A stretch of 64,000 nt of DNA, from assembly GCF_024206475.1 (NCBI RefSeq), contig NZ_JAMBPR010000026.1, positions 1 to 64,000 of the forward strand. The letters run 5' to 3'. The stretch is from Paraburkholderia sp. CNPSo 3274 (GTDB lineage: Bacteria; Pseudomonadota; Gammaproteobacteria; Burkholderiales; Burkholderiaceae). Below are positions 19,676 to 29,570 of the stretch, in pieces. Each line of letters starts with the position of its first letter. The first letter of the stretch is position 1. The notes under the pieces were generated by a model. The model was not told the origin of the DNA and did no database searches. It saw nothing but the letters and a program-made list of their open reading frames with translations. Position numbers and translations under genes: made by a program.

Positions 19676-20380
19676 TCAGCGCCCGCGCGGCTCGCCGGGC
19701 ACGTCGGCCATGCCGTCGTGCCCCATGGCGTAGATCGCCACCTGCACGCGGCTCGTGAGATTGAGCTTGCGCAGAATGTTGCGCACGTGAATCTTCACCG
19801 TGCTCTCCGCCAGGTCGAGCGTGCGCGCAATCTCCTTGTTGCTCGCGCCGCGCGCCAGTTCGCGCACGATGTCGCGCTCGCGCGCCGTGAGCGTCTCCGC
19901 GCTCGCGCGCGCGCCGCCCGCTGCGCCAGTTGTGCCGGTCGCGCCGGTCGAATGCGCAGGCTTGCGCATCTGCTCCACGAGCTTCGCCGTCATGTGCTCG
20001 GTAATGACCGGCTGGCCGCTCGCGGCCTTGCGGATCGCCGCCACTAGCGCGTCGGCGTCGATGCTCTTGAGCAGGAAGCCACGCGCGCCCGCGCGCATCG
20101 CGGCGGTGAGTTCGTCGGCTTCCTCGGAGACGGTGAGCATCACGACCGCCGTGTCCGGCAGGTCTTCCACCAGCAGTTGCAGCGTTTCGAGCCCCGACAG
20201 GCCCGGCATGTTCAGGTCGAGCAGGATGACGTCGGGCAAGTGCTGCTTCGCGCGCTTGACACCTTCCACGCCGTCCGACGCCTCGCCGACCACTTCCAGG
20301 TCAGGCTGGCGCTGCAGGAGCGCGCTCACGCCCGAGCGAAAGAGCGTGTGGTCGTCGATGAGCAGGATACGTATGGTCAT
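19676..20380 (-). CDS. narL: Nitrate/nitrite response regulator NarL
   Basis: NarL/FixJ-type regulator of 234 residues, partner of the adjacent NarX. Receiver: ILLIDDHTLF (acidic pair), Asp in VILLDLNMPG, Lys in GFLLKSIDAD. An Ala/Thr/Gly-rich linker (about 140-160) joins the LuxR-type HTH: LTARERDIVRELARGASNKE and ESTVKIHVRNILRKL. The start at 20380 is the Met directly before the receiver. It is 72 bases after the narX stop. NarL binds TACYYMT heptamers, and candidates occur upstream of narK1 and narG. Assignment as NarL rather than a generic relative rests on context and close motif match. Confidence 0.9.
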   Translation of the reverse strand: MTIRILLIDDHTLFRSGVSALLQRQPDLEVVGEASDGVEGVKRAKQHLPDVILLDLNMPGLSGLETLQLLVEDLPDTAVVMLTVSEEADELTAAMRAGARGFLLKSIDADALVAAIRKAASGQPVITEHMTAKLVEQMRKPAHSTGATGTTGAAGGARASAETLTARERDIVRELARGASNKEIARTLDLAESTVKIHVRNILRKLNLTSRVQVAIYAMGHDGMADVPGEPRGR

Positions 20381-20452
20381 GGGGATCGTTGTCTTGTCGC
20401 GATGGCTTCTGATTCTGATCGTAACGCCATCGGCCAGGTTCATTGGCCACAT

Positions 20453-22444
20453 TTACGCGGCCTTGCGGCTCGCGGCGGGCAGCACCAGTTCGACGCGCGC
20501 GCCGCGACCCGGCGCGCTCTGCAGCGTGAGCACGGCGGCAAGACGCCTCGCTCGCTCATGCATGATGTGAAAACCCACGTGCGATTCACCGCGCGAGGCG
20601 ATATCGGCGGGATCGTAGCCCACGCCGTCGTCTTCGATCGTGAGGCGGAAGTCGCGGGCATTCACGACGCTCACTTGTACGTGCAGCGCCTGGGCATGCT
20701 TGCGCGCATTCGAGAGCGCCTCCTGCAGCACGAAAAGTACCTGCAACTGCTGGTCGGGCGGCAGCGGCGGCCCGTCTTCGTCGCGATAGTCGAGCGTCAG
20801 CTCGGCATCCGACTGGCGGCGAAAGCGCGCCACGGTGTCCTCCACGGCGAGCCGCAGCTTGCCTGGGCCGAGCTTCGTGCGGAAGTTCAGCAGCAGTTCG
20901 CGCACGTCGTCGTAGCTTTCCTCCACGCCGCCCGCGAGAAGCGGCACGATCTCGCGAATCTCGTCGAGGTCGCCCTGCTCCGCCGCCCCATCGAGCAGGT
21001 GCACTTGCATCTTCAGGAAGCTCAGGCCTTGCGCGATGCTGTCGTGCAACCCCTGAGCGACGAGATTGCGCTCCTCGGACACGGCGAGCTGGCGCCCGAG
21101 CGCCACGAGCCGCCGGTTCATGAGCGCGACGCCGAGGTGGCGGCCGAGCGTCTGAAGCAGCTGGACGCCCGAAGGCGGAATTTCCCGCTCGCGCCGGAAG
21201 TGCAGCGAGAACGTGCCGAGCGTCTCGTTCTGCGCGACGATGGCCGACACCGCGACGCTCACGAAGCCCGCCTTCAGGCAGCGCTGCGTGAAAGCGCCGC
21301 TTTGGCCGCTTTCGCCGCCGGCCGCGCGCGCACCTGGCTGCGCCATCAGGCCGAATACGACCGGCGCCTCGGCCGTTGCGCCGCCGCACGCACAGTCCGC
21401 CGCCGGCATGCACTGCTCCGCGCGCGTGATCGATTCGGGCATGCCTTCTGAGACGAGCAGATGCAGATTGCCGTCGTCAGGCGAAACGACCCGCACCGTG
21501 CCGCCGTCGGCGTCGAATTCGCGCATCACGCGCGTGAGGAAATCGTGGCACACGCTTTCCGCCGGACCCGGCGTGTTGAGGAACGCCGCCATCTCGTAGA
21601 GCGTGGCGAGTTCGCGGTTTTGCGCCGCCAGTTGCGCCGTCTTGGCGTCCACGCGCTCGGCAAGGTCCTGGTACAGCGCCTGCAACTCCGCGACCATGCG
21701 GTTGAACCCTTGCGTGAGATGACCGAATTCGTCGTACGTTTCGACCGGCAACCGCGTGTCGAACTCCCGCGCCTCGATGCGCGCGAGCCCGTCCTGCAAG
21801 CGCTGCACCGGCGCCACGAACCACTGGTAGAGGAGATAGACGATCGCCATCGTTCCTACGCACGAAAGCGCAGCGAGCGCGACCTGCGAAATACGCAGCC
21901 ACGCGGTCTTGCGCGCGTTCTCGCGCTCGATCAGGCTGACAAGGCGGTTCGCGTCGTCGACGAAGCCGGGCAGCAGGCCGATGTACGTCGAGGGCTCGCC
22001 CCCGCTGGCAGCGAGGTCGCGCAGCGCAGCCGGCGTGAGCGTCTGCTTCCAGGCGGTCGCGACGCGTTCGAACTGCGCGTGGATGCCCGCATCGGCGGGA
22101 AGAAAGAGCGGCCGCGCCGGATCGCCGTCGCGCAATTCGCGCAGCGTCTCGTCGAGCTGGTGCATCTGGGCGTCGACTTGCGAAGGCCTGCCGGTGCGGG
22201 CTTCCCACAGTGCGATCGCCACCGCGTTCGCGCGCATGCGCAGGCTGCCCGCGTCGTTGATCGCGGCGCCGCCGCCCTCGAGCTGCCAGGAGAGCCAGAG
22301 CGTGCCGCTGATCATCGCGAGCACGAGCGCGAGCGCAACCGTGGAAAGCACAACGATGCGCGTGGAGAGCCGCTTCGGGAACGGCGCTGCCTGCGCGCCA
22401 GAACATCCGGTAGATGCGGTTGCGGAATCGGAAGACGAAGTCAT
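20453..22444 (-). CDS. narX: Nitrate/nitrite sensor histidine kinase NarX
   Basis: Membrane sensor kinase of 663 residues. TM1 (about 29-53) is followed by a periplasmic four-helix domain with the nitrate-binding P-box (NDAGSLRMRANAVA, about 65-78), TM2 (about 180-202), HAMP, then a central GAF-like region with a cysteine cluster (CMPAADCACGG). A HisKA_3 dimerisation segment carries the phospho-acceptor His (VAQGLHDSIAQGLSFLKM), and the HATPase follows (QEALSNARKHAQ, DDGVGYDP, ESHVGFHIMHERA). Phosphorylates NarL. It is separated from narI by a strong terminator, so narX-narL is probably its own transcription unit. Confidence 0.92.
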   Translation of the reverse strand: MTSSSDSATASTGCSGAQAAPFPKRLSTRIVVLSTVALALVLAMISGTLWLSWQLEGGGAAINDAGSLRMRANAVAIALWEARTGRPSQVDAQMHQLDETLRELRDGDPARPLFLPADAGIHAQFERVATAWKQTLTPAALRDLAASGGEPSTYIGLLPGFVDDANRLVSLIERENARKTAWLRISQVALAALSCVGTMAIVYLLYQWFVAPVQRLQDGLARIEAREFDTRLPVETYDEFGHLTQGFNRMVAELQALYQDLAERVDAKTAQLAAQNRELATLYEMAAFLNTPGPAESVCHDFLTRVMREFDADGGTVRVVSPDDGNLHLLVSEGMPESITRAEQCMPAADCACGGATAEAPVVFGLMAQPGARAAGGESGQSGAFTQRCLKAGFVSVAVSAIVAQNETLGTFSLHFRREREIPPSGVQLLQTLGRHLGVALMNRRLVALGRQLAVSEERNLVAQGLHDSIAQGLSFLKMQVHLLDGAAEQGDLDEIREIVPLLAGGVEESYDDVRELLLNFRTKLGPGKLRLAVEDTVARFRRQSDAELTLDYRDEDGPPLPPDQQLQVLFVLQEALSNARKHAQALHVQVSVVNARDFRLTIEDDGVGYDPADIASRGESHVGFHIMHERARRLAAVLTLQSAPGRGARVELVLPAASRKAA

Positions 22445-22634
22445 GGCCGGGACCGGGAATCGGCTGCGCCGAAACGGCGGCGCCTTTACCCTCCATTATC
22501 TGACGGAGCGCAGCCGATCGCGCGCTATGTCACGGTCTGCACGGCCAACTGCGACACTATGCGCCAGATCACCTGCCTCGCGGGCGAGAACCGGCGAACC
22601 ATGCCGCGCCGCCCCATGGCCTGTGCGCATCGTG

Positions 22635-22672
22635 AAAAAAAGCGGGGAATGCGAGTGTGCCTCGCTCCCCGC
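22635..22672 (-). terminator. Strong terminator after narI
   Basis: On the minus strand: 7-bp stem GCGGGGA/TCCCCGC continued by an inner GCGAG/CTCGC stem with a 2-base bulge, then seven T residues. It lies about 45 bases past the narI stop and marks the end of the nar structural operon; the remaining bases to 22445 must contain the narX promoter, though no convincing hexamer pair was seen. Confidence 0.88.
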
Positions 22673-22717
22673 GAAGAACGACCATCCCCACGGCCGTCCA
22701 GAGGCAAACATTGGCCG

Positions 22718-23401
22718 CTAGCGGCTGCGCACGAGCTGCCAGGCACGCGAGAGATAGGTGATCGAGGCGAACCCGCTCCACACGTGCACGAGCCGCGTGA
22801 ACGGGAAGATCACGAACAGCGTCATGCCCATGAAGAGGTGCATGCGGAAGATGAGCGGCGCGTCTGCCACGTAGCTCGCGGCGTCGCCGCGGAACGTGAC
22901 GATGTGCTGCGCCCAGGTCATGAGCCGCACCATCATCGCGCCGTCCATGTGGCTCGCCGATTCGCCGATGGTGCTCAGCCCGAGCAGCAGCGTGACGAGC
23001 AGCCACAACAGCAGCACCTTGTCGCCCACACGCGTCACGGCTGAAACACGCGCGTTCGAAAGCCGCCTGTGCAGCAGGATCGCGAGGCCCACCAGACACA
23101 TCGAGCCCATCACGCCGCCCGCGACCATCGCCACGAGCTGCTTGACCGCGTGCGGCACGCCGAGCCAGTCCCACACGGCAACGGGCGTGAGCAGACCGAA
23201 CAGGTGCCCGAAGAAAAGCCCGAGCACGCCGACGTGAAAGAGAATGTTGCCAAGCCGCAAATGCCCGCGATAGAGCAACTGCGAACTGTCCGCCTTCCAC
23301 GTGTACTGCTCGCGCTCGAAGCGCGCGAGGCTGCCGAACAGGAAGATGGCGGCGGCAATATACGGATAGATGCCGAACAAAAACTGACTGAACGTGTTCA
23401 T
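22718..23401 (-). CDS. narI: Respiratory nitrate reductase gamma subunit (cytochrome b)
   Basis: Membrane cytochrome b of 227 residues that oxidises quinol and passes electrons to NarH. Five hydrophobic segments. Candidate haem-ligand histidines lie in GNILFHVGVLGLFFGHLFG (TM2) and in FRMHLFMGMT / TRLVHVWS (TM5). It starts with ATG at 23401, overlapping the narJ stop by four bases, so translation is coupled. Last gene of the narGHJI set; the terminator at 22635-22672 follows. Confidence 0.96.
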   Translation of the reverse strand: MNTFSQFLFGIYPYIAAAIFLFGSLARFEREQYTWKADSSQLLYRGHLRLGNILFHVGVLGLFFGHLFGLLTPVAVWDWLGVPHAVKQLVAMVAGGVMGSMCLVGLAILLHRRLSNARVSAVTRVGDKVLLLWLLVTLLLGLSTIGESASHMDGAMMVRLMTWAQHIVTFRGDAASYVADAPLIFRMHLFMGMTLFVIFPFTRLVHVWSGFASITYLSRAWQLVRSR

Positions 23402-24099
23402 GGCGATTCCTTTGCACAGGCGGCCGAAGTTGTCGCGGTGGCCACGGCAAACTGCGCTCGCGGGTGGAACTGAACGACCTGCGGCGAGTTGCTCGCGCCG
23501 AACGTGTGCATGAGCGGCTCTACGCCGTCCGCGCCGGTGCCGAAGCGTTCGAGCGCCTCGTCCATGTCGCGCACGGGCGCGCCCACGAGCGGCAGCGGCT
23601 CGACATCGCTCAGCTCGCACAGCACCGTGAAGATGCCCGCGTAGGGGCTTTCACTCTTCTCGAGCTGATTGCCAAGCGCCGCGAGTACGTGAATTGCCTC
23701 GCCAAGCAGCGCACTCGCCTCGTCCTCGCCAATCAGGCCGAGCACTTCGAGAAAGAGCGGCACGTAGTCGGGCAGTTCGCTCGTCGCGACGTCGAGGCCA
23801 TGGTTGCGGTATTCATCGAGCAGATCGACCATCGCCTGGCCGCGCGCGCGGCTCTCGCCGTGCACGTGCTCGAACAGATGCAGCGAGTGGCGCGGATTGC
23901 GGTCGAAGGTGGCCACGTACGCTTCCTGCGACTCGACAAGCGAGCGCTCGCGCAGCGCCAGGATGAGCGGCGCCAGTTCGCGCACCGCGAATGCGCCGTT
24001 CGGCAGGGCTTCGAGCGCGGTTTCGATCTCGTCGAGCGCGTCGACCAAGGGCTGCTCGGGATAATCGAGCAGCGCGCAGAGAACCGGATAAATCGACAT
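23398..24099 (-). CDS. narJ: Nitrate reductase assembly chaperone NarJ
   Basis: Cytoplasmic chaperone of 233 residues needed to insert the molybdenum cofactor into NarG and to attach NarGH to NarI; not part of the finished enzyme. Visible: N-terminal YPVLCALLDYPEQPLVDAL and the family core DRNPRHSLHLFEHVHGESRA, then LPDYVPLFLEVL. The start is ATG at 24099 (MSIYPV), 16 bases after the narH stop with a GGGAGG-type ribosome binding site. The C-terminal tail after about residue 200 is Ala/Thr-rich and poorly conserved in the family. Confidence 0.95.
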   Translation of the reverse strand: MSIYPVLCALLDYPEQPLVDALDEIETALEALPNGAFAVRELAPLILALRERSLVESQEAYVATFDRNPRHSLHLFEHVHGESRARGQAMVDLLDEYRNHGLDVATSELPDYVPLFLEVLGLIGEDEASALLGEAIHVLAALGNQLEKSESPYAGIFTVLCELSDVEPLPLVGAPVRDMDEALERFGTGADGVEPLMHTFGASNSPQVVQFHPRAQFAVATATTSAACAKESP

Positions 24100-24115
24100 G
24101 ATGGTGGCCTCCCGC

Positions 24116-25669
24116 TCAAGCTTCAGACGGCGTCTTGCGACGCGACTTCGGCATATCGACATACACGGCGCTGCCTTCGACCTTCGAGCCGAACAGCGAG
24201 CCCTCGGAAACGCCGCCCGAACACCCGTTGCCGAACGAGAAGCCGCAACTGCCCTTCTCGTTGAACGAGTCCTCGACCATTTCCTTGTGCGACGACGGCA
24301 CGACGAAGCGGTCCTCGTAGTTCGCGATCGCCATGGTGCGGTACATGTCCTCGACCTGCTCGGGCGTGAGGCCCGCGCGCTCGAGAACCGCGTCGTCGTT
24401 CACGCCGTCCACGGCCTGGCTGCGCTTGTAGGCGCGCATCGCCAGCATGCGGTTGAGCGCCGAAATCACGGGCTTCTCGTCGCCGGCGGTCAGCAGGTTG
24501 GCGAGATAGCGCATGGGAATGCGCAGACTCGCCACGTCGGGAATCACGCCGTCCATGCCGATATGGCCCGCATCCGCGGCCGACTGGATCGGCGAAAGCG
24601 GCGGCACGTACCAGACCATCGGCAGCGTGCGGTACTCGGGGTGCAGCGGGAACGCGATCTTCCACTCGACCGCCATGCGGTACACGGGAGAGCGCACGGC
24701 GGCGTCGAGCCAGCTCTGCGGCACGCCCTGGCGGCGCGCCTCGGCCTGGATGGCGGGATCGTGCGGATCGAGGAACACGTCGAGCTGCGACTGATACAGA
24801 TCCTGCGTCGATTCAACCGATGCCGCGTCGCTGATGCGATCCGCGTCGTAAAGCATGACGCCCAGATAACGGATACGGCCCACGCATGTCTCAGAGCAGA
24901 CGGTAGGCTGCCCCGCCTCGATGCGCGGATAGCAGAAGATGCACTTCTCGGCCTTGCCGCTCTTCCAGTTGAAGTACATCTTTTTGTACGGGCAACCCGA
25001 GATGCACATGCGCCAGCCGCGGCACTTGTCCTGGTCGACGAGTACGATGCCGTCGTCTTCGCGCTTGTACACCGAGCCCGAGGGGCACGACGCCACGCAT
25101 GCCGGATTCAGGCAGTGCTCGCACAGGCGCGGCAGATACATCATGAAGGTGTTCTCGAAGGTCGAGTACATCTCCTTCTGCACGTTCTCGAACAGCTTGT
25201 CGCGGCTGCGCGACGAGAACTCGCCGCCCAGGTCGTCTTCCCAGTTGGGACCCCAATGGATCTTGTCCATCTTCTTGCCGGTAAGGACCGACACGGGACG
25301 CGCAGTGGGCGGCGTCTGCGAGAGGCGCGCCTTCTGCAAATGCTCGTAGTCGAACGTGAACGGCTCGTAGTAGTCGTCGATACCGGGCAGGTTCGGGTTG
25401 GCGAACAGGTTGGCCAGCACCTTGAGCTTCGGGCCCTGGCGCGGCTCGATTTTGCCGTTGGGGTTGCGGACCCAGCCGCCGTTCCACTTCTCCTGGTTCT
25501 CCCACTCCTTCGGATAGCCGATGCCGGGCTTCGTCTCGACGTTGTTGAACCACGCGTACTCGACGCCATCGCGCGAAGTCCACACGTTCTTGCACGTGAC
25601 GGAGCACGTATGGCAGCCGATGCACTTGTCGAGGTTCAGGACCATCGCCACCTGGGCGCGGATTTTCAT
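24116..25669 (-). CDS. narH: Respiratory nitrate reductase beta subunit (iron-sulfur)
   Basis: Iron-sulfur subunit of 517 residues linking NarI haems to NarG. Four cysteine groups are visible: CIGCHTCSVTCK (about 16-27), CEHCLNPACVASCPSG (about 185-200), CRGWRMCISGCP where Trp replaces one Cys as expected for the 3Fe-4S cluster, and CIFCYPRIEAGQPTVCSETC. This gives three 4Fe-4S and one 3Fe-4S centres. ATG at 25669 overlaps the narG stop (ATGA). A Cys/Gly-rich stretch GSCGFSFGNGCSGG lies close to the C-terminus. Confidence 0.97.
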   Translation of the reverse strand: MKIRAQVAMVLNLDKCIGCHTCSVTCKNVWTSRDGVEYAWFNNVETKPGIGYPKEWENQEKWNGGWVRNPNGKIEPRQGPKLKVLANLFANPNLPGIDDYYEPFTFDYEHLQKARLSQTPPTARPVSVLTGKKMDKIHWGPNWEDDLGGEFSSRSRDKLFENVQKEMYSTFENTFMMYLPRLCEHCLNPACVASCPSGSVYKREDDGIVLVDQDKCRGWRMCISGCPYKKMYFNWKSGKAEKCIFCYPRIEAGQPTVCSETCVGRIRYLGVMLYDADRISDAASVESTQDLYQSQLDVFLDPHDPAIQAEARRQGVPQSWLDAAVRSPVYRMAVEWKIAFPLHPEYRTLPMVWYVPPLSPIQSAADAGHIGMDGVIPDVASLRIPMRYLANLLTAGDEKPVISALNRMLAMRAYKRSQAVDGVNDDAVLERAGLTPEQVEDMYRTMAIANYEDRFVVPSSHKEMVEDSFNEKGSCGFSFGNGCSGGVSEGSLFGSKVEGSAVYVDMPKSRRKTPSEA

Positions 25670-28600
25670 GATGCGGCTCCTTCCTTCATCGGGCCTTCCA
25701 GCCACTCGACCTTCTTCATCTTGCGCACGATCACGTACTCATCGCGATTGCTGCCGACGGTGCCGTAATAGTTGAAGCCATACGCCAGTTGCGCGTAGCC
25801 GCCGATCATGTGCGTGGGCTTGAGCACCGTGCGCGTGACCGAGTTGTGAATGCCGCCGCGCATGCCGCTCGTTTCCGCGCCCGGAACGTTGATGATCTTT
25901 TCCTGCGCGTGATACATGAGGCACATGCCGCGCGGCACGCGCTGGCTCACCACGACGCGCGCAGTGAGCGTGCCGTTCACGTTGAACACTTCGACCCAGT
26001 CGTTGTCGACGAGCCCCGCTTCCTTCGCCTCGACTTCCGAGACCCAGACGTGCGGGCCGCCACGCGAAAGCGTGAGCATGCGCAGGTTGTCCGTGTACGT
26101 GGAGTGGATGCCCCACTTCTGGTGCGGCGTGATCCAGTTCAGCACGAGTTCGTGCTCGCCGTTGGGTTTCGCGCCGAGCATCGGCGAGGTCGTCTTCGTG
26201 TCGATGGCGGGCTTGTAGTTGCACAGGCCCTCGCCGAAGTCGAGCATCCAGCGGTGATCCTGATAGAACTGCTGACGGCCCGTGAGCGTGCGCCATGGAA
26301 TCAGTTCGTGCACGTTCGTATAGCCCGCGTTGTAGCTCACCTCTTCCGATTCGAGCCCCGACCACGTCGGCGCGGAGATGATCTTGCGCGGCTGCGCCTG
26401 CACGTCGCGAAAGCGGATCTTGTCGTGCTCGCGGCCTTCGGCCAGATGCGTGTGATCGCGGCCCGTGATCTTCGAGAGCGCGTCCCACGCCTTCACCGCG
26501 ACGTGGCCGTTGGTTTCCGGCGCGAAGGTGAGGATCATCTCCGCGGCGTCGATGGCCGTTTCCAGACGCGGGCGTCCCTCGGCCGCGCCGCGGTTCTGCT
26601 GGATGCCCGTGAGCTGTGCGAACTCGCCCACCTCGTGCACGGTGTTCCAGTTGATGCCCTTGCCGCCGTTGCCCAGCTTTTCGAGGAGCGGCCCAACGGA
26701 GGTGAACTTGTCGTAGATCTCGCGATAGTCGCGCTCCACGAGCGTCATCGAAGGCGCGGTCTTGCCCGGGATGAGATCGCATTCGCCAAGACGCCAGTCC
26801 TTCGGCTCGAACGCCTGGCCGAGTTCGCCCGGCGTGTCGTGCATGAGCGGCGTGCACACGAGGTCCGTGCGCTTGCCCAGATGCGTGCCGCCGATCTCCG
26901 AAAACTTCTTCGCGATGGCCTTGTAGATCTCCCAGTCGGTCTTGCTCTCCCACAGCGGCTGCACCGCCTCCGAAAGCGGATGGATAAACGGGTGCATGTC
27001 CGACGTGTTGAGGTCGTCCTTCTCGTACCACGTGGCCGAAGGCAGCACGATATCGCCGTACAGGCACGTCGTGCTCATGCGGAAGTCGAGCACCGTAAGC
27101 AGGTCGAGCTTGCCTTCGGCCGCCTCGCGCACGTTCACTTCGGAAGGCTTGATCGCGTCGGCTTCGTCGCCGAACAGCGCGTTCTGCGTGCCGAGCAGGT
27201 ACTTGAGGAAATACTCGTGACCCTTGCCCGAGCTGCCCATGATGTTCGAGCGCCACACGAACATGTTGCGCGGGAAATTCGCGGGATTGTCGGGGTCGTC
27301 GCAGGCGAAATTCAATGCGCCCGACTTCAGCTGATCGACGGTGTATTGCACCGGCGGCACGCCCGCGCGCTGCGCGGCGTCCACCACGTCGAGCGGATTG
27401 GCGCCCAGTTGCGGCGCCGAAGGCAGCCAGCCCATGCGCTCGGACTTCGCGTTGAGGTCGAGCATCGACAGATTCTTGTAGCGTTCGCGGTCCGCGCCCG
27501 GGCCCAGAATCTCGTCCACGCTCACCTTCTCGTGACGCCACTGGCTCGTGTGGTTGTAGAAGAACGACGTGCCGTTCATCTGGCGCGGCGGGCGCGACCA
27601 GTCGAGCGCGAACGCGAGCGGCGCCCAGCCGAATTGCGGACGCAGCTTTTCCTGGCCCACGTAGTGCGCCCAGCCGCCGCCGCTTTGGCCGATACAACCG
27701 CACATCAGCAGCAGATTGATGATGCCGCGGTAGATCATGTCGTTGTGGTACCAGTGATTGAGCGCCGCGCCCACGATCACCATGCTCTTGCCGCGCGTGC
27801 GGTCGGCGTTGTCGGCGAACTCGCGCGCCACCTGGATCACGAGCTTGCGCGGCACCGTGGTGTGCTTCTCCTGCCATGCGGGCGTGCAGGGCACGTCGTC
27901 GTCATACGAGGACGCGACGTTCGAGCCGCCAAGGCCCTGATCGACGCCGTAGTTGGCCATCTGCAAGTCGTAGACGGTGGCGACCAGTACGCTCGTGCCG
28001 TCCGCCAGCGCCACGCGCTTCACGGGCACACGACGCGCGAGCAGCGCGCCATGTTCGCCGCCGAAGTACGGGAAGCCCACCTCGACCACTTCGTCATGCC
28101 GATCGACGAGCGAAAGGCGCGGATCGATTTCGCGGCCGCTGCCGCCGTCCTTCATTTCGAGGTTCCAGCGACCCACCTTCTTGCCGCCGTCGTGCTCGCC
28201 TTCGCCCCAGCGGAAGCCGATCGAGCCGTTCGGCGCAACGATGTCGCCCGTGGTCGCATCGATGGCGAGCGTCTTCCACTGCGGGTTGTTCGCTTCGTCG
28301 AGATTCGCGGCGAGTTGCGACGCGCGCAGGAACTGGTCCGGCACGAGCGAGCCATCGCGCTCGGCGAGCGTGACGAGCATCGGCATGTCGGTGTACTGCT
28401 TCACGTAATCGCGGAAGTACGCGGACTTAGCCGTTGCGTGAAACTCCTTGAGCACCACGTGGCCCATCGCGAGCGCGAGCGCCGCGTCGGTGCCCTGCTT
28501 CGGCGCGAGCCAGATATCGCCGAACTTCACCATCTCGCCGAAGTCGGACGACACGGCCACCGTCTTCGTGCCCTTGTAGCGGACCTCGGTGTAGAAGTGA

Positions 28601-29391
28601 GCGTCGGGCGTGCGCGTTTGCGGCACGTTCGAGCCCCACACCATGAGATACGTGGAGTTGTACCAGTCGGCCGATTCGGGCACGTCGGTCTGCTCGCCCC
28701 ACACCTGCGGCGAGGAGGGCGGCAAATCGCAATACCAGTCGTAGAACGAGAGGCACGCGCCGCCGATCAGGCTCAGGTAACGCGCGCCCGCGGCGTACGA
28801 GACCATCGACATTGCCGGAATGGGCGAGAAACCCACCACGCGATCGGGACCGTACTTGCCGATGGTGTAGGCGTTGGCCGCCGCGATCATCTCGGTGGCC
28901 GTGTCCCAGCCCGCGCGCACGAAGCCGCCCTGGCCGCGCGCACGCTTGTAGTGAGCCGCCTTCTTCGGGTCCTCGACGATCGAAGCCCATGCCTTGACCG
29001 GGTCGAGCGTCTTGCGCGCCTCGCGCCACATCTCGATCAGGCGCCCGCGGATCATCGGGTACTTCACGCGCTGCGCCGAATACACGTACCAGCTATACGA
29101 TGCGCCACGCGGGCAGCCGCGCGGTTCGTGATTGGGCAGGTCAGCGCGCGTGCGTGGATAGTCGGTCTGTTGCGTTTCCCACGTGATCAGGCCGTTCTTC
29201 ACGTAAACCTTCCACGAGCACGAGCCCGTGCAGTTCACGCCGTGGGTCGAGCGTACGATTTTGTCGTGCTGCCAGCGGCTGCGATAGCCGTCTTCCCACT
29301 TGCGGTCCTCGTTCACCACCGCGCCGTGGCCTTTCGAAAACGTCGACTTCACGCGCGACATGAACTTCAACCGGTCCAGAAAATAACTCAT
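25666..29391 (-). CDS. narG: Respiratory nitrate reductase alpha subunit (molybdenum catalytic)
   Basis: Catalytic subunit of 1241 residues, cytoplasmic face of the inner membrane, reducing nitrate to nitrite with a bis-MGD molybdenum centre. N-terminal FS0 4Fe-4S ligands lie in HGVNCTGSCSW (with the family's His ligand) and EPRGCPRGASYSWY. The Mo region WGSNVPQTRTPDAHFYTEVR is followed by TVAVSSDFGEM. FRWGEGEHD, GLNHWYH-like and GQSGGGWAHYVGQEKLRPQ segments match E. coli NarG closely. Start ATG 29391 (MSYFLDRLKF). No Tat signal is evident beyond the usual vestigial N-terminus. It lies 202 bases after narK2. Confidence 0.98.
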   Translation of the reverse strand: MSYFLDRLKFMSRVKSTFSKGHGAVVNEDRKWEDGYRSRWQHDKIVRSTHGVNCTGSCSWKVYVKNGLITWETQQTDYPRTRADLPNHEPRGCPRGASYSWYVYSAQRVKYPMIRGRLIEMWREARKTLDPVKAWASIVEDPKKAAHYKRARGQGGFVRAGWDTATEMIAAANAYTIGKYGPDRVVGFSPIPAMSMVSYAAGARYLSLIGGACLSFYDWYCDLPPSSPQVWGEQTDVPESADWYNSTYLMVWGSNVPQTRTPDAHFYTEVRYKGTKTVAVSSDFGEMVKFGDIWLAPKQGTDAALALAMGHVVLKEFHATAKSAYFRDYVKQYTDMPMLVTLAERDGSLVPDQFLRASQLAANLDEANNPQWKTLAIDATTGDIVAPNGSIGFRWGEGEHDGGKKVGRWNLEMKDGGSGREIDPRLSLVDRHDEVVEVGFPYFGGEHGALLARRVPVKRVALADGTSVLVATVYDLQMANYGVDQGLGGSNVASSYDDDVPCTPAWQEKHTTVPRKLVIQVAREFADNADRTRGKSMVIVGAALNHWYHNDMIYRGIINLLLMCGCIGQSGGGWAHYVGQEKLRPQFGWAPLAFALDWSRPPRQMNGTSFFYNHTSQWRHEKVSVDEILGPGADRERYKNLSMLDLNAKSERMGWLPSAPQLGANPLDVVDAAQRAGVPPVQYTVDQLKSGALNFACDDPDNPANFPRNMFVWRSNIMGSSGKGHEYFLKYLLGTQNALFGDEADAIKPSEVNVREAAEGKLDLLTVLDFRMSTTCLYGDIVLPSATWYEKDDLNTSDMHPFIHPLSEAVQPLWESKTDWEIYKAIAKKFSEIGGTHLGKRTDLVCTPLMHDTPGELGQAFEPKDWRLGECDLIPGKTAPSMTLVERDYREIYDKFTSVGPLLEKLGNGGKGINWNTVHEVGEFAQLTGIQQNRGAAEGRPRLETAIDAAEMILTFAPETNGHVAVKAWDALSKITGRDHTHLAEGREHDKIRFRDVQAQPRKIISAPTWSGLESEEVSYNAGYTNVHELIPWRTLTGRQQFYQDHRWMLDFGEGLCNYKPAIDTKTTSPMLGAKPNGEHELVLNWITPHQKWGIHSTYTDNLRMLTLSRGGPHVWVSEVEAKEAGLVDNDWVEVFNVNGTLTARVVVSQRVPRGMCLMYHAQEKIINVPGAETSGMRGGIHNSVTRTVLKPTHMIGGYAQLAYGFNYYGTVGSNRDEYVIVRKMKKVEWLEGPMKEGAAS

Positions 29392-29570
29392 CAGGCTCTC
29401 CGGGACTGCTGCTGGAATCGATCGATCGCGCCTGTCGCCGCCCGCTTGCATTGCAATGCGTGGCGACGGGCAGCTGTATCGTTCTGAGTATGGCGAGCGG
29501 GCGCGTGCCTGCCCATTCATCAAGGGGAGAGTTCGGGCCGCGCAATGGGATGAGTCCCCTTGCGCCGCGC

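Noticed and set aside
29449..29460. 12-bp palindrome GCATTGCAATGC between narK2 and narG
   Set aside because: Perfect but short and matching no known regulator site; likely chance.
25789..29487. Very long plus-strand open frame (over 1200 codons) opposite narG
   Set aside because: An antisense shadow caused by high GC at third codon positions; composition is His/Arg/Ala-rich with no family, while the opposite strand encodes a full NarG.
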